A stretch of 64,000 nt of DNA from the NCBI GenBank assembly GCA_020161935.1, contig JAIUNI010000001.1:1426001-1490000 (forward strand), given 5' to 3'. The notes beneath the pieces were generated by a model. The model had not been told where the DNA came from and ran no database searches. It saw only the letters and a list, made by a program, of their open reading frames with translations. The stretch comes from Chloroflexota bacterium. Lineage in GTDB: Bacteria; Chloroflexota; Anaerolineae; Aggregatilineales; Phototrophicaceae. Positions 24,498 to 34,223 of the stretch are shown one piece after another. A program made the position numbers and the translations under genes. The first letter of the stretch is position 1. Each line of letters opens with the position of its first letter.

Positions 24498-27400
24498 ATG
24501 GCAACACGACTACTCGTCATTCACCGTCAGTTGGTTTTCGCCGTCACCATCAAGCAGGCGCTTGAACAGACCGGCGGCTTTGCTGTGCATCCGTTCACCA
24601 AAGCCGAGGCCGCGTTCGACTTCCTGCGGGATCATCCACAAGATATAGCGCTGGTTGACTTCAATCTACCGGGGCGTTCCGGTGCGAAAATCATTCAGCA
24701 GCTTCGCAGTTTGCAGCCCGACATCGCCATCATCGTCACCCCCCAGCTCTCGGCGGACGACCAACGCTCATACGGCGTGCAAGGCTCACTCAATTCGCCG
24801 TTTAGCGCGCGCGACCTCCTACCTTTATTACAAGATGCGCTTGACGAAGCACCGAATGAAAACCTACGAGACTCTGCGCCGCTCTCCGGTGGGCAAATGA
24901 CCACCAGCAACCTCGGCGACCAGAAGCGCATCAAACGCCAACAGATGGGTACGACCCAGAATTTGGGTAGCGAAGCGCCTGAAAATAAAAATGAGCCATC
25001 ACAAACGCATCTGCTCAATACTGAAGAAAATAAGCCCGAAACGCGGCAGCTAGGCGAGCTACCCAGTCAACCGCCGCAGCGTCCCTTCGTTGCGGATAGT
25101 GAACGCCCATCAGGTCGCCCGACGACGCGCCCCTTCACCGGTGAACCGGACTACAGCGCACCTCCGCCACCGCAGCCGACGCGCAAGCCGGTTGATCCGT
25201 TCAAAACACGCAACTTCGAGGATGATTTCGAACTCAACGATTTGCGTCCGCCAAAGACGGAACCCTTAGTATCGAAGGAAGCACCGCCACCCACCATGCC
25301 GGAGGTTGACCGCTTCCAAACACGCAACTTGCAAGATCAGTCACCGGAACCGGAAGAACCTAACTATGGCACGCACATCCTGCCGGATATTCCCACCGGC
25401 AGCGAAGAGGATTCGTGGCAACCATACCAGTCAACAGATGATGAACCCGATCCTTACGACGATCCGGTACAAACACGCAACTTGGATCGGCAAGACCCGT
25501 TCGGCACACGCCCATTAGATGGTGGCGGAACAACCCCACTGCCCCCTTCCCCGCCGGAATTCTCATCGCTCGACCGCGTATTGCAGAGTTTCGCGATGGA
25601 AGAACCCTTAGCAGACGACATGGATACCCCTGCCGTCCCCACGAAGGACTCTGATGCGCTGCGTCAGTTCATGGCGACCAGCAGCAGCAGTGAAGACGCA
25701 GGCTTCTTTGATGATGTGCTGGGCGCGATTGAACCTGACCTTTCTGAAAAGCCGAAGCAGCAGCGTCAGGTTGACTTTGAAGGTTTGGTTAAGTCGATGC
25801 AGCGGAACGAACCGCAAAGCCGCTTACCAGATCGTCAGCAGCAGTTAATGGATTTCGTATTAACCAGCGGCATGGACTCGGTTTTGGAAGAAATCGAGAA
25901 AACCAAAACAGGCAAACTGCCGAAGTTAGCCGACCAACCACCCGAAACGCGACCGCTGCCGCGCTCAACCACGCCACCGCCTTCCATATCGAACGCGAAC
26001 TTCGAAAAGTTGGCACTAGAGGAGCCGCCGCTCCCGACGCTGGAGGAAAACGGAACCGTCAGTGATTTGCTCGTCGGTATTGCCGACAGTAACTTCCGCG
26101 ACGTGCTGGCACTCCTCAACGACTCGCCGGGTGAACCGAGCGCCCCAACGCCGCCGCGTATGCCGAAGGCAGCCACACCGCCACCCTTACCGGCTGTACA
26201 AACCGACAGCCAGTACTTGGATGACTTTCTACAATCGACCGATGTTGACTCGGACTCGGTTCGCACAGCACCACCACCGCGCCCGCAGGCTGACCGAACT
26301 TACGACTTCAACTTTGACTACGACGATGATGACGACGGCGCAACCGTCGCCGGTGTCGTGCTGCGTTCGACCACCGAAAACACCACAATGCCGGGTGAGT
26401 TTTCGCTCGACCAGTTAATGTCGGACATTAACGACCGGTTGACCAGCCACAAGTTAAAGGTCAAACCGCTGCCGTCGTGGGATATGGATACGACCGCCTT
26501 CCACGCACCGGTTACGGATGTTCCGCCACCGCCTGCGGTACCGATGAGTCCGAGTAAGCGGATGCCGGGTGAGCCGAGCTTCCTGCCTGAAATGTTCCCG
26601 GTAGAGGAAATGATCCCGCCGGAACTGCCCGAACTCGAAGCCGAAGTTGCCGAAGTCTGGACAACGCGGGCTTCCGAACCCAGCTTGGAAACCATCGAAG
26701 AAGTGGATGCCAACGCCGAAACAATGGTCGAAATGGGTTACTTTGACGAACCGCAGGTCGAAGAAGAAATACCCGAAGCCCCTGCTGCGATTGACGCGGA
26801 TATGTTCTCTGGCATCTTCGATGAAGCCACCCAATATGACGACGATACGCCGCGCTACGACAGCGAAGCCGAATCCTCCAGCCAGCAACCCATTTACGGT
26901 TGGGGCGAACCGCTCGTTGAAACTGATATTGACGTAACCGCCGCGTGGCAAGAACCCGAAATACCCGACGAAGCAACACCCCAGTGGATTACGGCGGACG
27001 TTCAACCGGAAGCCATTCTTCCCCCTGAACCGAGCATCGCCGAGGATTGGGATACGCTCGAATCAGTTCCCACATTCGACGAACCGGTCGCGGATTTCAC
27101 TGAGTATCCGACCTATGAGGAACCGATAGCCGCTGAAACACTTGAAAGCGACTGGGATACAGGTTGGGACGTTTCGCAGACGATTGCCGAGCCACCCGTC
27201 GAACCGATCAGCGTTGCGTGGGATGAACCACAAGCGGCTGCTGAAACACCAACTATCAGTCTGACCGAAGAAGCCAAGATCGCCCAATTGGCTTTGAACC
27301 TCACACAAGTCTCGTTGGAAGTCAGCGCTGAAGGTACAATCCTAACGCGCGATAACGGCATCATCGCGGTCGCTGGACACCTCTCTCAAGACGATGTGAT

Positions 27401-28046
27401 TGAACTCGCCACAACCATCAATAACGATTGGGGAACTGGTGGGCAAGGTGCGCGTCTGCGCTTCATTACCCTGCCAAGCAGCGGCAAAGAATACATGCTC
27501 TACTCGACCGGAACCGAAGACGATCTCATTCTGTCGATGATCTTTGCCGGCTCGACCCCGCTGCGGGTCATCCGTCAGCAGGGTCAGCGCTTGGTGAAGG
27601 CGCTGGGCGAAGTACCGGAACCGGAAATTCGGCTGGCGAATCCCGAAGTGTTCGCGCCGAAACGCGAAGTCCAGCCCGTGGAAGAAGCACTAGAACCCTA
27701 TGCCTACGTGTGGCTCGTACAAAATCCCGAGCAGCCGTTAACCAGCGCCGTCGCGCAATCCATTAGCGCGGGCTTAACGATCCAACTGAGCGAGATGAAC
27801 TGGCAAATCGAACAGTTGCAGGTTCGCGACGAGTATATCTACCTGTTGGCGAACATCCCCGGTGAAGAACCATCCTATTCCGTCGTTCGAGACCTGAAAC
27901 AGCGAGCAGCATCCATCGCCCAAAAGCAGGATAGTGAGCTAATCAACCAAGATATGTGGGCGGATAGCTATCTCGTGTTGTCCCCCGGTCGCGAGTTAGC
28001 GCCAGACGAAATTCAAGAGTTTATCGACTTCCAACGCATGATGTAA
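24498..28046 (+). CDS. Pseudo-receiver protein with long acidic linker, roadblock-like domain and C-terminal degenerate IS200/Y1 transposase-like domain
   Basis: An 1182-residue protein of unknown function. Residues 1-120 resemble a CheY receiver: Asp in DIALVDFNLPGRSG is kept, but the acidic pair is VIHRQ and the lysine position reads NSPF, so phosphorylation chemistry is probably lost. Residues ~120-920 are low-complexity, acidic and Pro-rich, with a short motif of type TR-[NPQ]-[LF] repeated about eight times before residue 490. About 923-1040 looks like a Roadblock/LC7 fold (LEVSAEGTILTRDNGIIAVA...). About 1062-1182 follows the IS200/REP-transposase order (AYVWLVQNPEQPLTSAV, EYIYLLANIPG, SVVRDLKQRAASIA, MWADSYLV), but the HUH histidines are replaced by Tyr (YIY). 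The domain calls are by eye. A scaffold or signalling role is an inference. Confidence 0.7.
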   Translation: MATRLLVIHRQLVFAVTIKQALEQTGGFAVHPFTKAEAAFDFLRDHPQDIALVDFNLPGRSGAKIIQQLRSLQPDIAIIVTPQLSADDQRSYGVQGSLNSPFSARDLLPLLQDALDEAPNENLRDSAPLSGGQMTTSNLGDQKRIKRQQMGTTQNLGSEAPENKNEPSQTHLLNTEENKPETRQLGELPSQPPQRPFVADSERPSGRPTTRPFTGEPDYSAPPPPQPTRKPVDPFKTRNFEDDFELNDLRPPKTEPLVSKEAPPPTMPEVDRFQTRNLQDQSPEPEEPNYGTHILPDIPTGSEEDSWQPYQSTDDEPDPYDDPVQTRNLDRQDPFGTRPLDGGGTTPLPPSPPEFSSLDRVLQSFAMEEPLADDMDTPAVPTKDSDALRQFMATSSSSEDAGFFDDVLGAIEPDLSEKPKQQRQVDFEGLVKSMQRNEPQSRLPDRQQQLMDFVLTSGMDSVLEEIEKTKTGKLPKLADQPPETRPLPRSTTPPPSISNANFEKLALEEPPLPTLEENGTVSDLLVGIADSNFRDVLALLNDSPGEPSAPTPPRMPKAATPPPLPAVQTDSQYLDDFLQSTDVDSDSVRTAPPPRPQADRTYDFNFDYDDDDDGATVAGVVLRSTTENTTMPGEFSLDQLMSDINDRLTSHKLKVKPLPSWDMDTTAFHAPVTDVPPPPAVPMSPSKRMPGEPSFLPEMFPVEEMIPPELPELEAEVAEVWTTRASEPSLETIEEVDANAETMVEMGYFDEPQVEEEIPEAPAAIDADMFSGIFDEATQYDDDTPRYDSEAESSSQQPIYGWGEPLVETDIDVTAAWQEPEIPDEATPQWITADVQPEAILPPEPSIAEDWDTLESVPTFDEPVADFTEYPTYEEPIAAETLESDWDTGWDVSQTIAEPPVEPISVAWDEPQAAAETPTISLTEEAKIAQLALNLTQVSLEVSAEGTILTRDNGIIAVAGHLSQDDVIELATTINNDWGTGGQGARLRFITLPSSGKEYMLYSTGTEDDLILSMIFAGSTPLRVIRQQGQRLVKALGEVPEPEIRLANPEVFAPKREVQPVEEALEPYAYVWLVQNPEQPLTSAVAQSISAGLTIQLSEMNWQIEQLQVRDEYIYLLANIPGEEPSYSVVRDLKQRAASIAQKQDSELINQDMWADSYLVLSPGRELAPDEIQEFIDFQRMM

Positions 28047-28063
28047 CCGCCCGTAAAAATAGT

Positions 28064-28091
28064 GAGAGCTGCGGTGTAAACGGCAGCTCTC
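28064..28091 (+). terminator. Hairpin after the pseudo-receiver gene
   Basis: GAGAGCTGC and GCAGCTCTC form a perfect 9-bp stem with a ten-base loop, 18 bases after the stop codon. No clear T tract follows, so termination may be weak. Confidence 0.55.
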
Positions 28092-28171
28092 AAATCGACC
28101 AATTGCCGATCCCGAATAAAACGACTACAATTAGCCCAAATGTTCACAACACCTTACCCTAAGGATGTCCT

Positions 28172-30928
28172 ATGGCCTCGCGTCCCATGTTTTACATTAT
28201 CGACGGTTATGCCTTGGCTTATCGGCAGTTCTTTGCCCTACCGGTTGCCAGCTTCAGCACCCGCAGCGGCGAACCGACCAATGCGGTCTATGGGTTTGCC
28301 CGCACCATTCTCGATATTATGCAGCGCAACCAACCGGAATATATCGCGGTCAGCTTTGATCGCGGTCTCAGCGGACGTGAAACGTGGTACGGCGATTATA
28401 AGGGTACGCGCGAAAAGATGCCGGGGGAACTCCTCACGCAGATTGACCGCATCGCTCAACTGGTTGAAGCCTTCAATATGCCCCTCTTGGCGATGGACGG
28501 TTACGAGGCCGACGATGTGATTGGCAGTGTCGCGCCACAGGCCGAAGCCCAAGGAGTTGATATTCGCGTGGTGACTGGCGACCGTGACATTCTGCAACTG
28601 CTGACCGATCACGTCACTGTCCAACTGCCCCGCAAAGGCGAAGCGGATGTCGTCTTTGACGTGGCTAAATTCCGTGAAGAGTATCAACTCGAACCGTGGC
28701 AGCTTGTCGAATGGAAAGGTCTAGTCGGCGACACCTCCGACAACATCCCCGGTGTAAAAGGCATCGGTGACAAAGGTGCGACCAAACTGCTCCAGCAGTA
28801 CCAGACCGTCGCCAATATTTACGACCATATTGACGAGATCACCGGCGCGACACAGAAAAAGCTGATCGAAGGCAAAGACTCTGCCTTCCTCAGCCAGCGC
28901 TTGGCGACCATTCAAAAAGATGTGCCGATCACCCTGAACCTGCAAGCCTGTACCGCCCACGACTATGACCTTCGTAAAGTCGATGAATTATTCGGCCTGC
29001 TGGAATTCCGCCAGCTTCGCGACCGCTTGCCCAAAGCCAGCGCTCAGATGAGCCTGTTTGATACAGCAGCGATCAGCGATATTCCGGCTGAGGAGGAAAA
29101 GAGGCCACCAGTCGTTGAAACGATCATCGTTCAAGACGAAGCCGGTTTACAAGCCCTCGTGGAAACACTGAATGCTGCCAAAACCATTAGCTGGGATACC
29201 GAAACCACCGGAACTGACCCGATGTCAGCCGCGCTCGTAGGCATTTCGGTCGCCGTTGATGGCGATAAAGGCTACTACATCCCGGTGGGCCACAAGGATG
29301 GCACACAGCTACCCTTAGAAACAGTGATGAATGCTCTGCGCGAGCCGTTGAATAATCCCGCCATCGGCAAACAGGGACACAATGCCGACTACGACCTGCT
29401 TATGCTCCAGCGGTATGGTGTGGATGTGAAACCCGTAACCTTCGACACCATGATCGCCGAGTGGTTACGCAGTCCCGACAGCAAATTCCTCGGTCTAAAA
29501 AACCTTGCCCGTCAAGAACTACAGGTCGATATGACCGAAATCAGCGAACTCATTGGCACAGGCAAGAAGCAAATCACGATGGACTCGGTATCCATTGAAC
29601 GCGCCGCCCCTTACGCCGCAGCCGATGCAGCCTTGACTCACCGTTTGGCCGATTTACTACGCCCGAAGCTCGAAGAAATGAGCCTGATGGGGCTTTATCA
29701 CGACTTGGAGTTGCCACTGATTCCCGTGATTGCCGCCATCGAGCGCGTCGGTGTCGTCCTTGATAAGCAGCACCTTGCCGAACTCAGCACCCGCTTGAAT
29801 GAGATGTTGGCGCAGGTTGAGGAAGAAATCTATACCGTCAGCGGCTATGGCAAGTTCAACATCAACAGCCCCAAACAACTCAATGATGTGCTATTCGGCA
29901 AACTTGGTCTTTCAGTCGAAGGTTTGAAAAAGACGACGCACGGCTACTCGACTGATGCGACAGTGTTGGAAAGCCTCAGCGGTCAGCACATCGTCGTCGA
30001 TAAAATCCTCAACTACCGCGAAGTGAGCAAGCTGAAAAGCACCTACGTCGAGGCTCTCCCTACGCTAATTAATCCCCTCACCGGACGGGTTCATACCAGC
30101 TACAACCAAACAGGAACCGTAACGGGGCGCATTAGCAGTAACAGCCCTAACCTGCAAAACATTCCGGTCCGTACCGAATTAGGGCGCGAGGTACGCCGTG
30201 CGTTTGTCGCCGCCGAAGGGACGAAATTGCTATCAGTCGACTACAGCCAAGTCGAACTCCGTATCCTCGCCCATATCAGTCAAGATAAAACCCTTTTGGA
30301 AGCCTTCGCTGCCGGTCAGGACATTCACGCCGCGACCGCTGCCGCTGTTTATGGCATCCCCGTTGAAGCAGTCACCAAAGCACAGCGTTCATTCGCCAAG
30401 CGCGTGAACTTCGGTTTGATCTACGGCATGGGTGCATACCGCTTGGCGCGGGATAGCGAACTCACACTGGCAGAAGCGCGTGAGTTTATTAAGACCTACT
30501 TTGAACGGCTGCCCGGTGTCGAAAAATACCTCGACGACACCAAACAAGCCGCACGGCAAGGCCCGATTACAACGCTGTTTGGTCGCCGCCGTGAATTTGG
30601 GCTGCTGCGCCGTGCCGACTCGACCAGCAATAAGGTCGCGGTGCAGGCGGAAGAACGTGTCGCCATCAACATGCCCATTCAGGGTACAGCCGCCGACATT
30701 ATGAAGCAGGCCATGATTAACCTGTACGGCGAGTTGCAAGCCAAAAAGCTCACTGGCAAGATGATCTTGCAGGTACATGATGAACTCGTCCTTGAAGTGC
30801 CGGATGCCGAAGTTGCCGAAACGCGAGATGTGGTCGTTCGTGTCATGGAAGATGCTTATAAGTTGGACGCACCGTTACGCGCCAACGCCAACGTGGGCGA
30901 TAACTGGCGGGATATGATCAGTATCTAA
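28172..30928 (+). CDS. polA: DNA polymerase I
   Basis: A 918-residue, full-length Pol I for gap filling and primer removal. The N-terminal 5' nuclease domain (about 1-290) includes YEADDVIGSVA and GDRDILQLL, then WKGLVGDTSDNIPGVKGIG. The 3'-5' exonuclease domain (about 310-500) keeps the metal-binding motif SWDTETTGTDP, so proofreading is probably active. The polymerase domain has motif A (LLSVDYSQVELRILAHIS), the O-helix (RSFAKRVNFGLIYGMG) and motif C (QVHDELVLEVP). AAGGA lies 9 bases before the ATG. Confidence 0.97.
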   Translation: MASRPMFYIIDGYALAYRQFFALPVASFSTRSGEPTNAVYGFARTILDIMQRNQPEYIAVSFDRGLSGRETWYGDYKGTREKMPGELLTQIDRIAQLVEAFNMPLLAMDGYEADDVIGSVAPQAEAQGVDIRVVTGDRDILQLLTDHVTVQLPRKGEADVVFDVAKFREEYQLEPWQLVEWKGLVGDTSDNIPGVKGIGDKGATKLLQQYQTVANIYDHIDEITGATQKKLIEGKDSAFLSQRLATIQKDVPITLNLQACTAHDYDLRKVDELFGLLEFRQLRDRLPKASAQMSLFDTAAISDIPAEEEKRPPVVETIIVQDEAGLQALVETLNAAKTISWDTETTGTDPMSAALVGISVAVDGDKGYYIPVGHKDGTQLPLETVMNALREPLNNPAIGKQGHNADYDLLMLQRYGVDVKPVTFDTMIAEWLRSPDSKFLGLKNLARQELQVDMTEISELIGTGKKQITMDSVSIERAAPYAAADAALTHRLADLLRPKLEEMSLMGLYHDLELPLIPVIAAIERVGVVLDKQHLAELSTRLNEMLAQVEEEIYTVSGYGKFNINSPKQLNDVLFGKLGLSVEGLKKTTHGYSTDATVLESLSGQHIVVDKILNYREVSKLKSTYVEALPTLINPLTGRVHTSYNQTGTVTGRISSNSPNLQNIPVRTELGREVRRAFVAAEGTKLLSVDYSQVELRILAHISQDKTLLEAFAAGQDIHAATAAAVYGIPVEAVTKAQRSFAKRVNFGLIYGMGAYRLARDSELTLAEAREFIKTYFERLPGVEKYLDDTKQAARQGPITTLFGRRREFGLLRRADSTSNKVAVQAEERVAINMPIQGTAADIMKQAMINLYGELQAKKLTGKMILQVHDELVLEVPDAEVAETRDVVVRVMEDAYKLDAPLRANANVGDNWRDMISI

Positions 30929-30987
30929 ATTTACGGGACAAAATTAACCGAGTGCAAAGGCGTTTACATTTCGCCAGCCCGTTATCT

Positions 30988-31010
30988 ATGCTATACTGCC
31001 CATATAGCAT
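30988..31010. promoter_or_regulatory. Inverted repeat over the argF extended -10 promoter
   Basis: ATGCTATA-CTGCCCA-TATAGCAT is a perfect 8-7-8 inverted repeat. Its left arm includes an extended -10 element (TG-C-TATACT, 30989-30997). It does not resemble the ArgR box of enteric bacteria. A repressor bound here would block argF transcription. Confidence 0.5.
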
Positions 31011-31048
31011 GGATTATTTGCTTTACAATCTCAATAACGCGGAACAAC

Positions 31049-31966
31049 ATGAAAGACTTCCTCACGCTAGCCGATTGGTCAACCAAAGAACTATGGGGGC
31101 TAATTGATCTCGCAGTACATTTAAAGTTTGAGTGGAAATCAGGCGGAAATCGTCCGGTGATGCACGGCAAAGTGCTAGCAATGGTTTTTGAAAAACCGTC
31201 ACTGCGTACGCGCGTATCGTTTGAAGTCGCAATGAAGCAGCTTGGCGGCGACGCGATGCGACTTGGGCCAGATGAAGTCGGCCTCGGCAAGCGTGAAAGT
31301 ATTGCCGATGTGGCGCGTGTGCTGTCGGTTTATACACAAGGGATCATGGCTCGCGTATTTGACCATCAATATGTGGTGGACTTGGCGAAGTGGGCAAATA
31401 TTCCGGTTATCAATGGCTTGAGTGATGCCCATCATCCCTGTCAGGCGATGGGCGACATGCTTACGATTTATGAGCATTTTGGTCGGCTCGAACGCCTAAA
31501 AATAGCTTACGTTGGGGATGGGAACAATGTCGCCGCTTCACTGGTGCTGGCTGCTGCACACTTCGGTATGCACTTCACCATTGCCTCACCGGATGGATAT
31601 ACACTGTCAGAAGACGCGCTGGAAGATGCTGCCCCGATTGCCGAACGCAACGGCGGTAAGATTGAAGTCTTTAACGATCCCGTGAAAGCGGTTGAAAGCG
31701 CCGACATCATCTACACCGATACATGGGTCAGCATGGGACAAGAGAAGGAAACAGCACAGCGTATGGAGATGCTGCAACCGTATCAGGTGAATCAAGCGCT
31801 GGTTGACCACGCCAATAAATACGCCATCGTCATGCACTGTTTACCGGCTCACCGCGGGCAAGAAATCACCGACGATGTAGCGGATGGCACGCATTCAGTC
31901 ATCTTCCCGCAGGCGGAAAATCGCCTTCATATGCAAAAAGCAATTTTGGTCGAATTAATGGGTTAG
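31049..31966 (+). CDS. argF: Ornithine carbamoyltransferase
   Basis: ArgF makes citrulline from ornithine and carbamoyl phosphate in arginine synthesis. The 305-residue length is standard. The carbamoyl-phosphate site is EKPSLRTRVSFE (the usual STRTR reads SLRTR), with HPCQAMGD near residue 130, and the ornithine-binding motif MHCLPAHRG near residue 268. DTWVSMGQE, also typical of the family, is present. No other arg gene lies next to it; a TPR protein gene follows by 23 bases and may be co-transcribed. Confidence 0.96.
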   Translation: MKDFLTLADWSTKELWGLIDLAVHLKFEWKSGGNRPVMHGKVLAMVFEKPSLRTRVSFEVAMKQLGGDAMRLGPDEVGLGKRESIADVARVLSVYTQGIMARVFDHQYVVDLAKWANIPVINGLSDAHHPCQAMGDMLTIYEHFGRLERLKIAYVGDGNNVAASLVLAAAHFGMHFTIASPDGYTLSEDALEDAAPIAERNGGKIEVFNDPVKAVESADIIYTDTWVSMGQEKETAQRMEMLQPYQVNQALVDHANKYAIVMHCLPAHRGQEITDDVADGTHSVIFPQAENRLHMQKAILVELMG

Positions 31967-31989
31967 TCAATAGACTCTGGATAGAAACT

Positions 31990-34221
31990 ATGCCCGCAAA
32001 CCGAGAACTTTACGAACGCGCAATGAATGCCGGCTATAATGCCGCATGGGATAAGGATTGGCCGCAAGCCATCGCTGCTTATGGTCAAGCGATTCAAGAA
32101 TTCCCGGATGACCATGAAGCGCATATCAACTTAGGATTGGCGCTTCTCGAAGTCGGGCGCTTGGACGATGCACTACGGGTCTACACTCGCGCCCACCAAA
32201 TTAACCCGAACGACCCCATTCCGCTGGAAAAAAGTGCGGATGTGCTGGAAAAAGTCGGGCGGCTCAAGGAAGCGGCACAGCAGTATATCAACGTCGCCGA
32301 GGTCTACCTCACCCAGCGCGACCTTGATAAAGCCATCTTCAACTGGCAGCAAGCTACCCGCCTGACACCCGGTATGGTAGCCATCCATGCCAAGCTCGCT
32401 CAAGCCTACGAACGACTGGGGCAAAAGGGCAAATCAATCCGTGAGTATCTTGTTCTCGCGCAGAACTTCCAGCGTCTAGGCGAAAATAACAAAGCGCTGG
32501 TCGCCGCTCAACGCGCCCTCAAACTCGACCCCAAAAATGTCACCATTTTGAATGCGCTCCGCGCGTTGGAAAGTGGGTCAGAGCTATCGCTGCCGACACT
32601 GGATAAAGCCGATGCAGCGCCAGCCAAAAATGATAGCAACAGCAGCACATCTAAAATTCAGCAGGTCATTGAGGCTGATCCACTCGGACCAATGGGCGAA
32701 ACCATGAGCTATGCGATGGCGATGCTCGCAAGTTTCGTCATGGAAGGCGGTGCGCTGGATGCATCGGGTGGTGATGCATTACAAGCGTTGGAACTCCAAC
32801 GGCAGAGTATCAACGATCAAGCGATTCAAGCCTACCAAAGAGCCGAGTCACGCTTGAATCATCCTGCTCTAAAAATGAACTTAGGTGGTTTGTTAGTGCT
32901 GGCAAATCGGAACGATGAATCAATCAAATTGCTGGGCGAAGCGGCTATGCACCCGCAGCTTGCACCCGGCGCTTTCCATGCACTCGGTAAAGCCTATTTT
33001 GCGCTGAATAAGCACAAGCAGGCCATCAACTATCTGCTCCAAGCTGCTCAAGCGGTTGACTCGGCTCACGCTATGTCCAGCGAAACGGATATGCAAATCG
33101 CCGATTCATACGAACACCTACTCGAAGTACTGCAAAATCGACCGGTCGAAACCTTAACTGCTATCAACAAACGCTTTACCGACCTGCTAACTGGCAAAGA
33201 ATGGAAACAGCGTATCGGCGAAACACGCCGCCAGTTGGAGGACACACTCCGCAGTCAGGGCGAGCAAGGTGTTGTCGATATTCTGATCGCCAACCGCAGC
33301 AACGAACTCACCGAAGCCGTCGCCCGCATTGACCGTTACACCCGTCAGGGTTTATACACGCTGGCGATGGACGAGGCGCATCGTGCGGTCGAATTCTCGG
33401 CCTTCTACCTGCCTGTCCATGTCCGAATGGCCGAAATCATGATGAAGGAAGGCCGCGTTCGTCAGGCAATCAATAAGTACAATATGATCGCCAAGACCTA
33501 CTTAGTTCGCGGCGAAAATGACCGTGCTGCCTCCATCCTCAGCGAAGTACTGGAGATGGCTCCGCTCGATATTTCGGTCCGCGAAAGCCTGATCGAACTG
33601 CTGGAAAGTGAACAGCGTTGGGACGAAGCCCTCGATCAATATGTTGATTTGGCGGATACCCATCATCAGCTCGGCAACTTCGATATGTCGCGCGATATTT
33701 TCGGCGCAGCAGAACGCCTAGCCAACCGCGTCGGTGCAACGCCGGATAAAATTGTCCGCATCAAACATCGCATCGCCGACATTGACCAGATGCGTTTGGA
33801 TATTCGTAAGGCGCAGAAAACCTACGACGAAATTATCCAGCTCGTGCCGGATGACGAACGCGCTCACCGCATGTTGGTTGACCTGCACTACCGTCAAGGT
33901 AGCCCGTCTGAAGCCATTAAGAAACTCGACGCGCTGCTGAGAATATATGCAAAGAACAAGCAGCCCAACCGCATCACCCAATTGTTGGAAGAACTGGTCA
34001 CCACCTACCCCAACGATACCGGCCTGCGTTCGCGATTAGCGGCCATCTACACGCAGCTTAAGCGCAAGAATGATGCCATTCGCCAGTTGGACGCGCTGGG
34101 CGAACTTCAACTTGAAGCGGGCGCGCATCAAGAAGCAACCAATACCATTCGCCAAATCATTGCGCTCAACCCGGACGGTGTTGAGGATTACCGTAAGTTA
34201 CTCATGCAACTCGGTGGCTAA
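31990..34221 (+). CDS. Large tetratricopeptide-repeat (TPR) protein
   Basis: A 743-residue soluble protein built of TPR helices. Clear repeats run through the N-terminal ~200 residues (AWDKDWPQAIAAYGQAIQEFPDDHEAHINLGLALLEVGRLDDAL...) and again from about 300 to the end. A Ser/Thr/Asn-rich spacer sits around residue 215. There is no signal peptide or catalytic motif. TPR proteins act as interaction scaffolds. It ends 2 bases before the GTG start of cdaA, so it is likely co-expressed with the c-di-AMP synthase and could be a partner, though that is inference. Confidence 0.85.
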   Translation: MPANRELYERAMNAGYNAAWDKDWPQAIAAYGQAIQEFPDDHEAHINLGLALLEVGRLDDALRVYTRAHQINPNDPIPLEKSADVLEKVGRLKEAAQQYINVAEVYLTQRDLDKAIFNWQQATRLTPGMVAIHAKLAQAYERLGQKGKSIREYLVLAQNFQRLGENNKALVAAQRALKLDPKNVTILNALRALESGSELSLPTLDKADAAPAKNDSNSSTSKIQQVIEADPLGPMGETMSYAMAMLASFVMEGGALDASGGDALQALELQRQSINDQAIQAYQRAESRLNHPALKMNLGGLLVLANRNDESIKLLGEAAMHPQLAPGAFHALGKAYFALNKHKQAINYLLQAAQAVDSAHAMSSETDMQIADSYEHLLEVLQNRPVETLTAINKRFTDLLTGKEWKQRIGETRRQLEDTLRSQGEQGVVDILIANRSNELTEAVARIDRYTRQGLYTLAMDEAHRAVEFSAFYLPVHVRMAEIMMKEGRVRQAINKYNMIAKTYLVRGENDRAASILSEVLEMAPLDISVRESLIELLESEQRWDEALDQYVDLADTHHQLGNFDMSRDIFGAAERLANRVGATPDKIVRIKHRIADIDQMRLDIRKAQKTYDEIIQLVPDDERAHRMLVDLHYRQGSPSEAIKKLDALLRIYAKNKQPNRITQLLEELVTTYPNDTGLRSRLAAIYTQLKRKNDAIRQLDALGELQLEAGAHQEATNTIRQIIALNPDGVEDYRKLLMQLGG

Positions 34222-34223
34222 CT

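Noticed and set aside
27685-28046. Active IS200/REP transposase insertion
   Set aside because: The domain is in frame inside a long protein, lacks the HUH histidines, and no IS200-type subterminal palindromes or gene break surround it.
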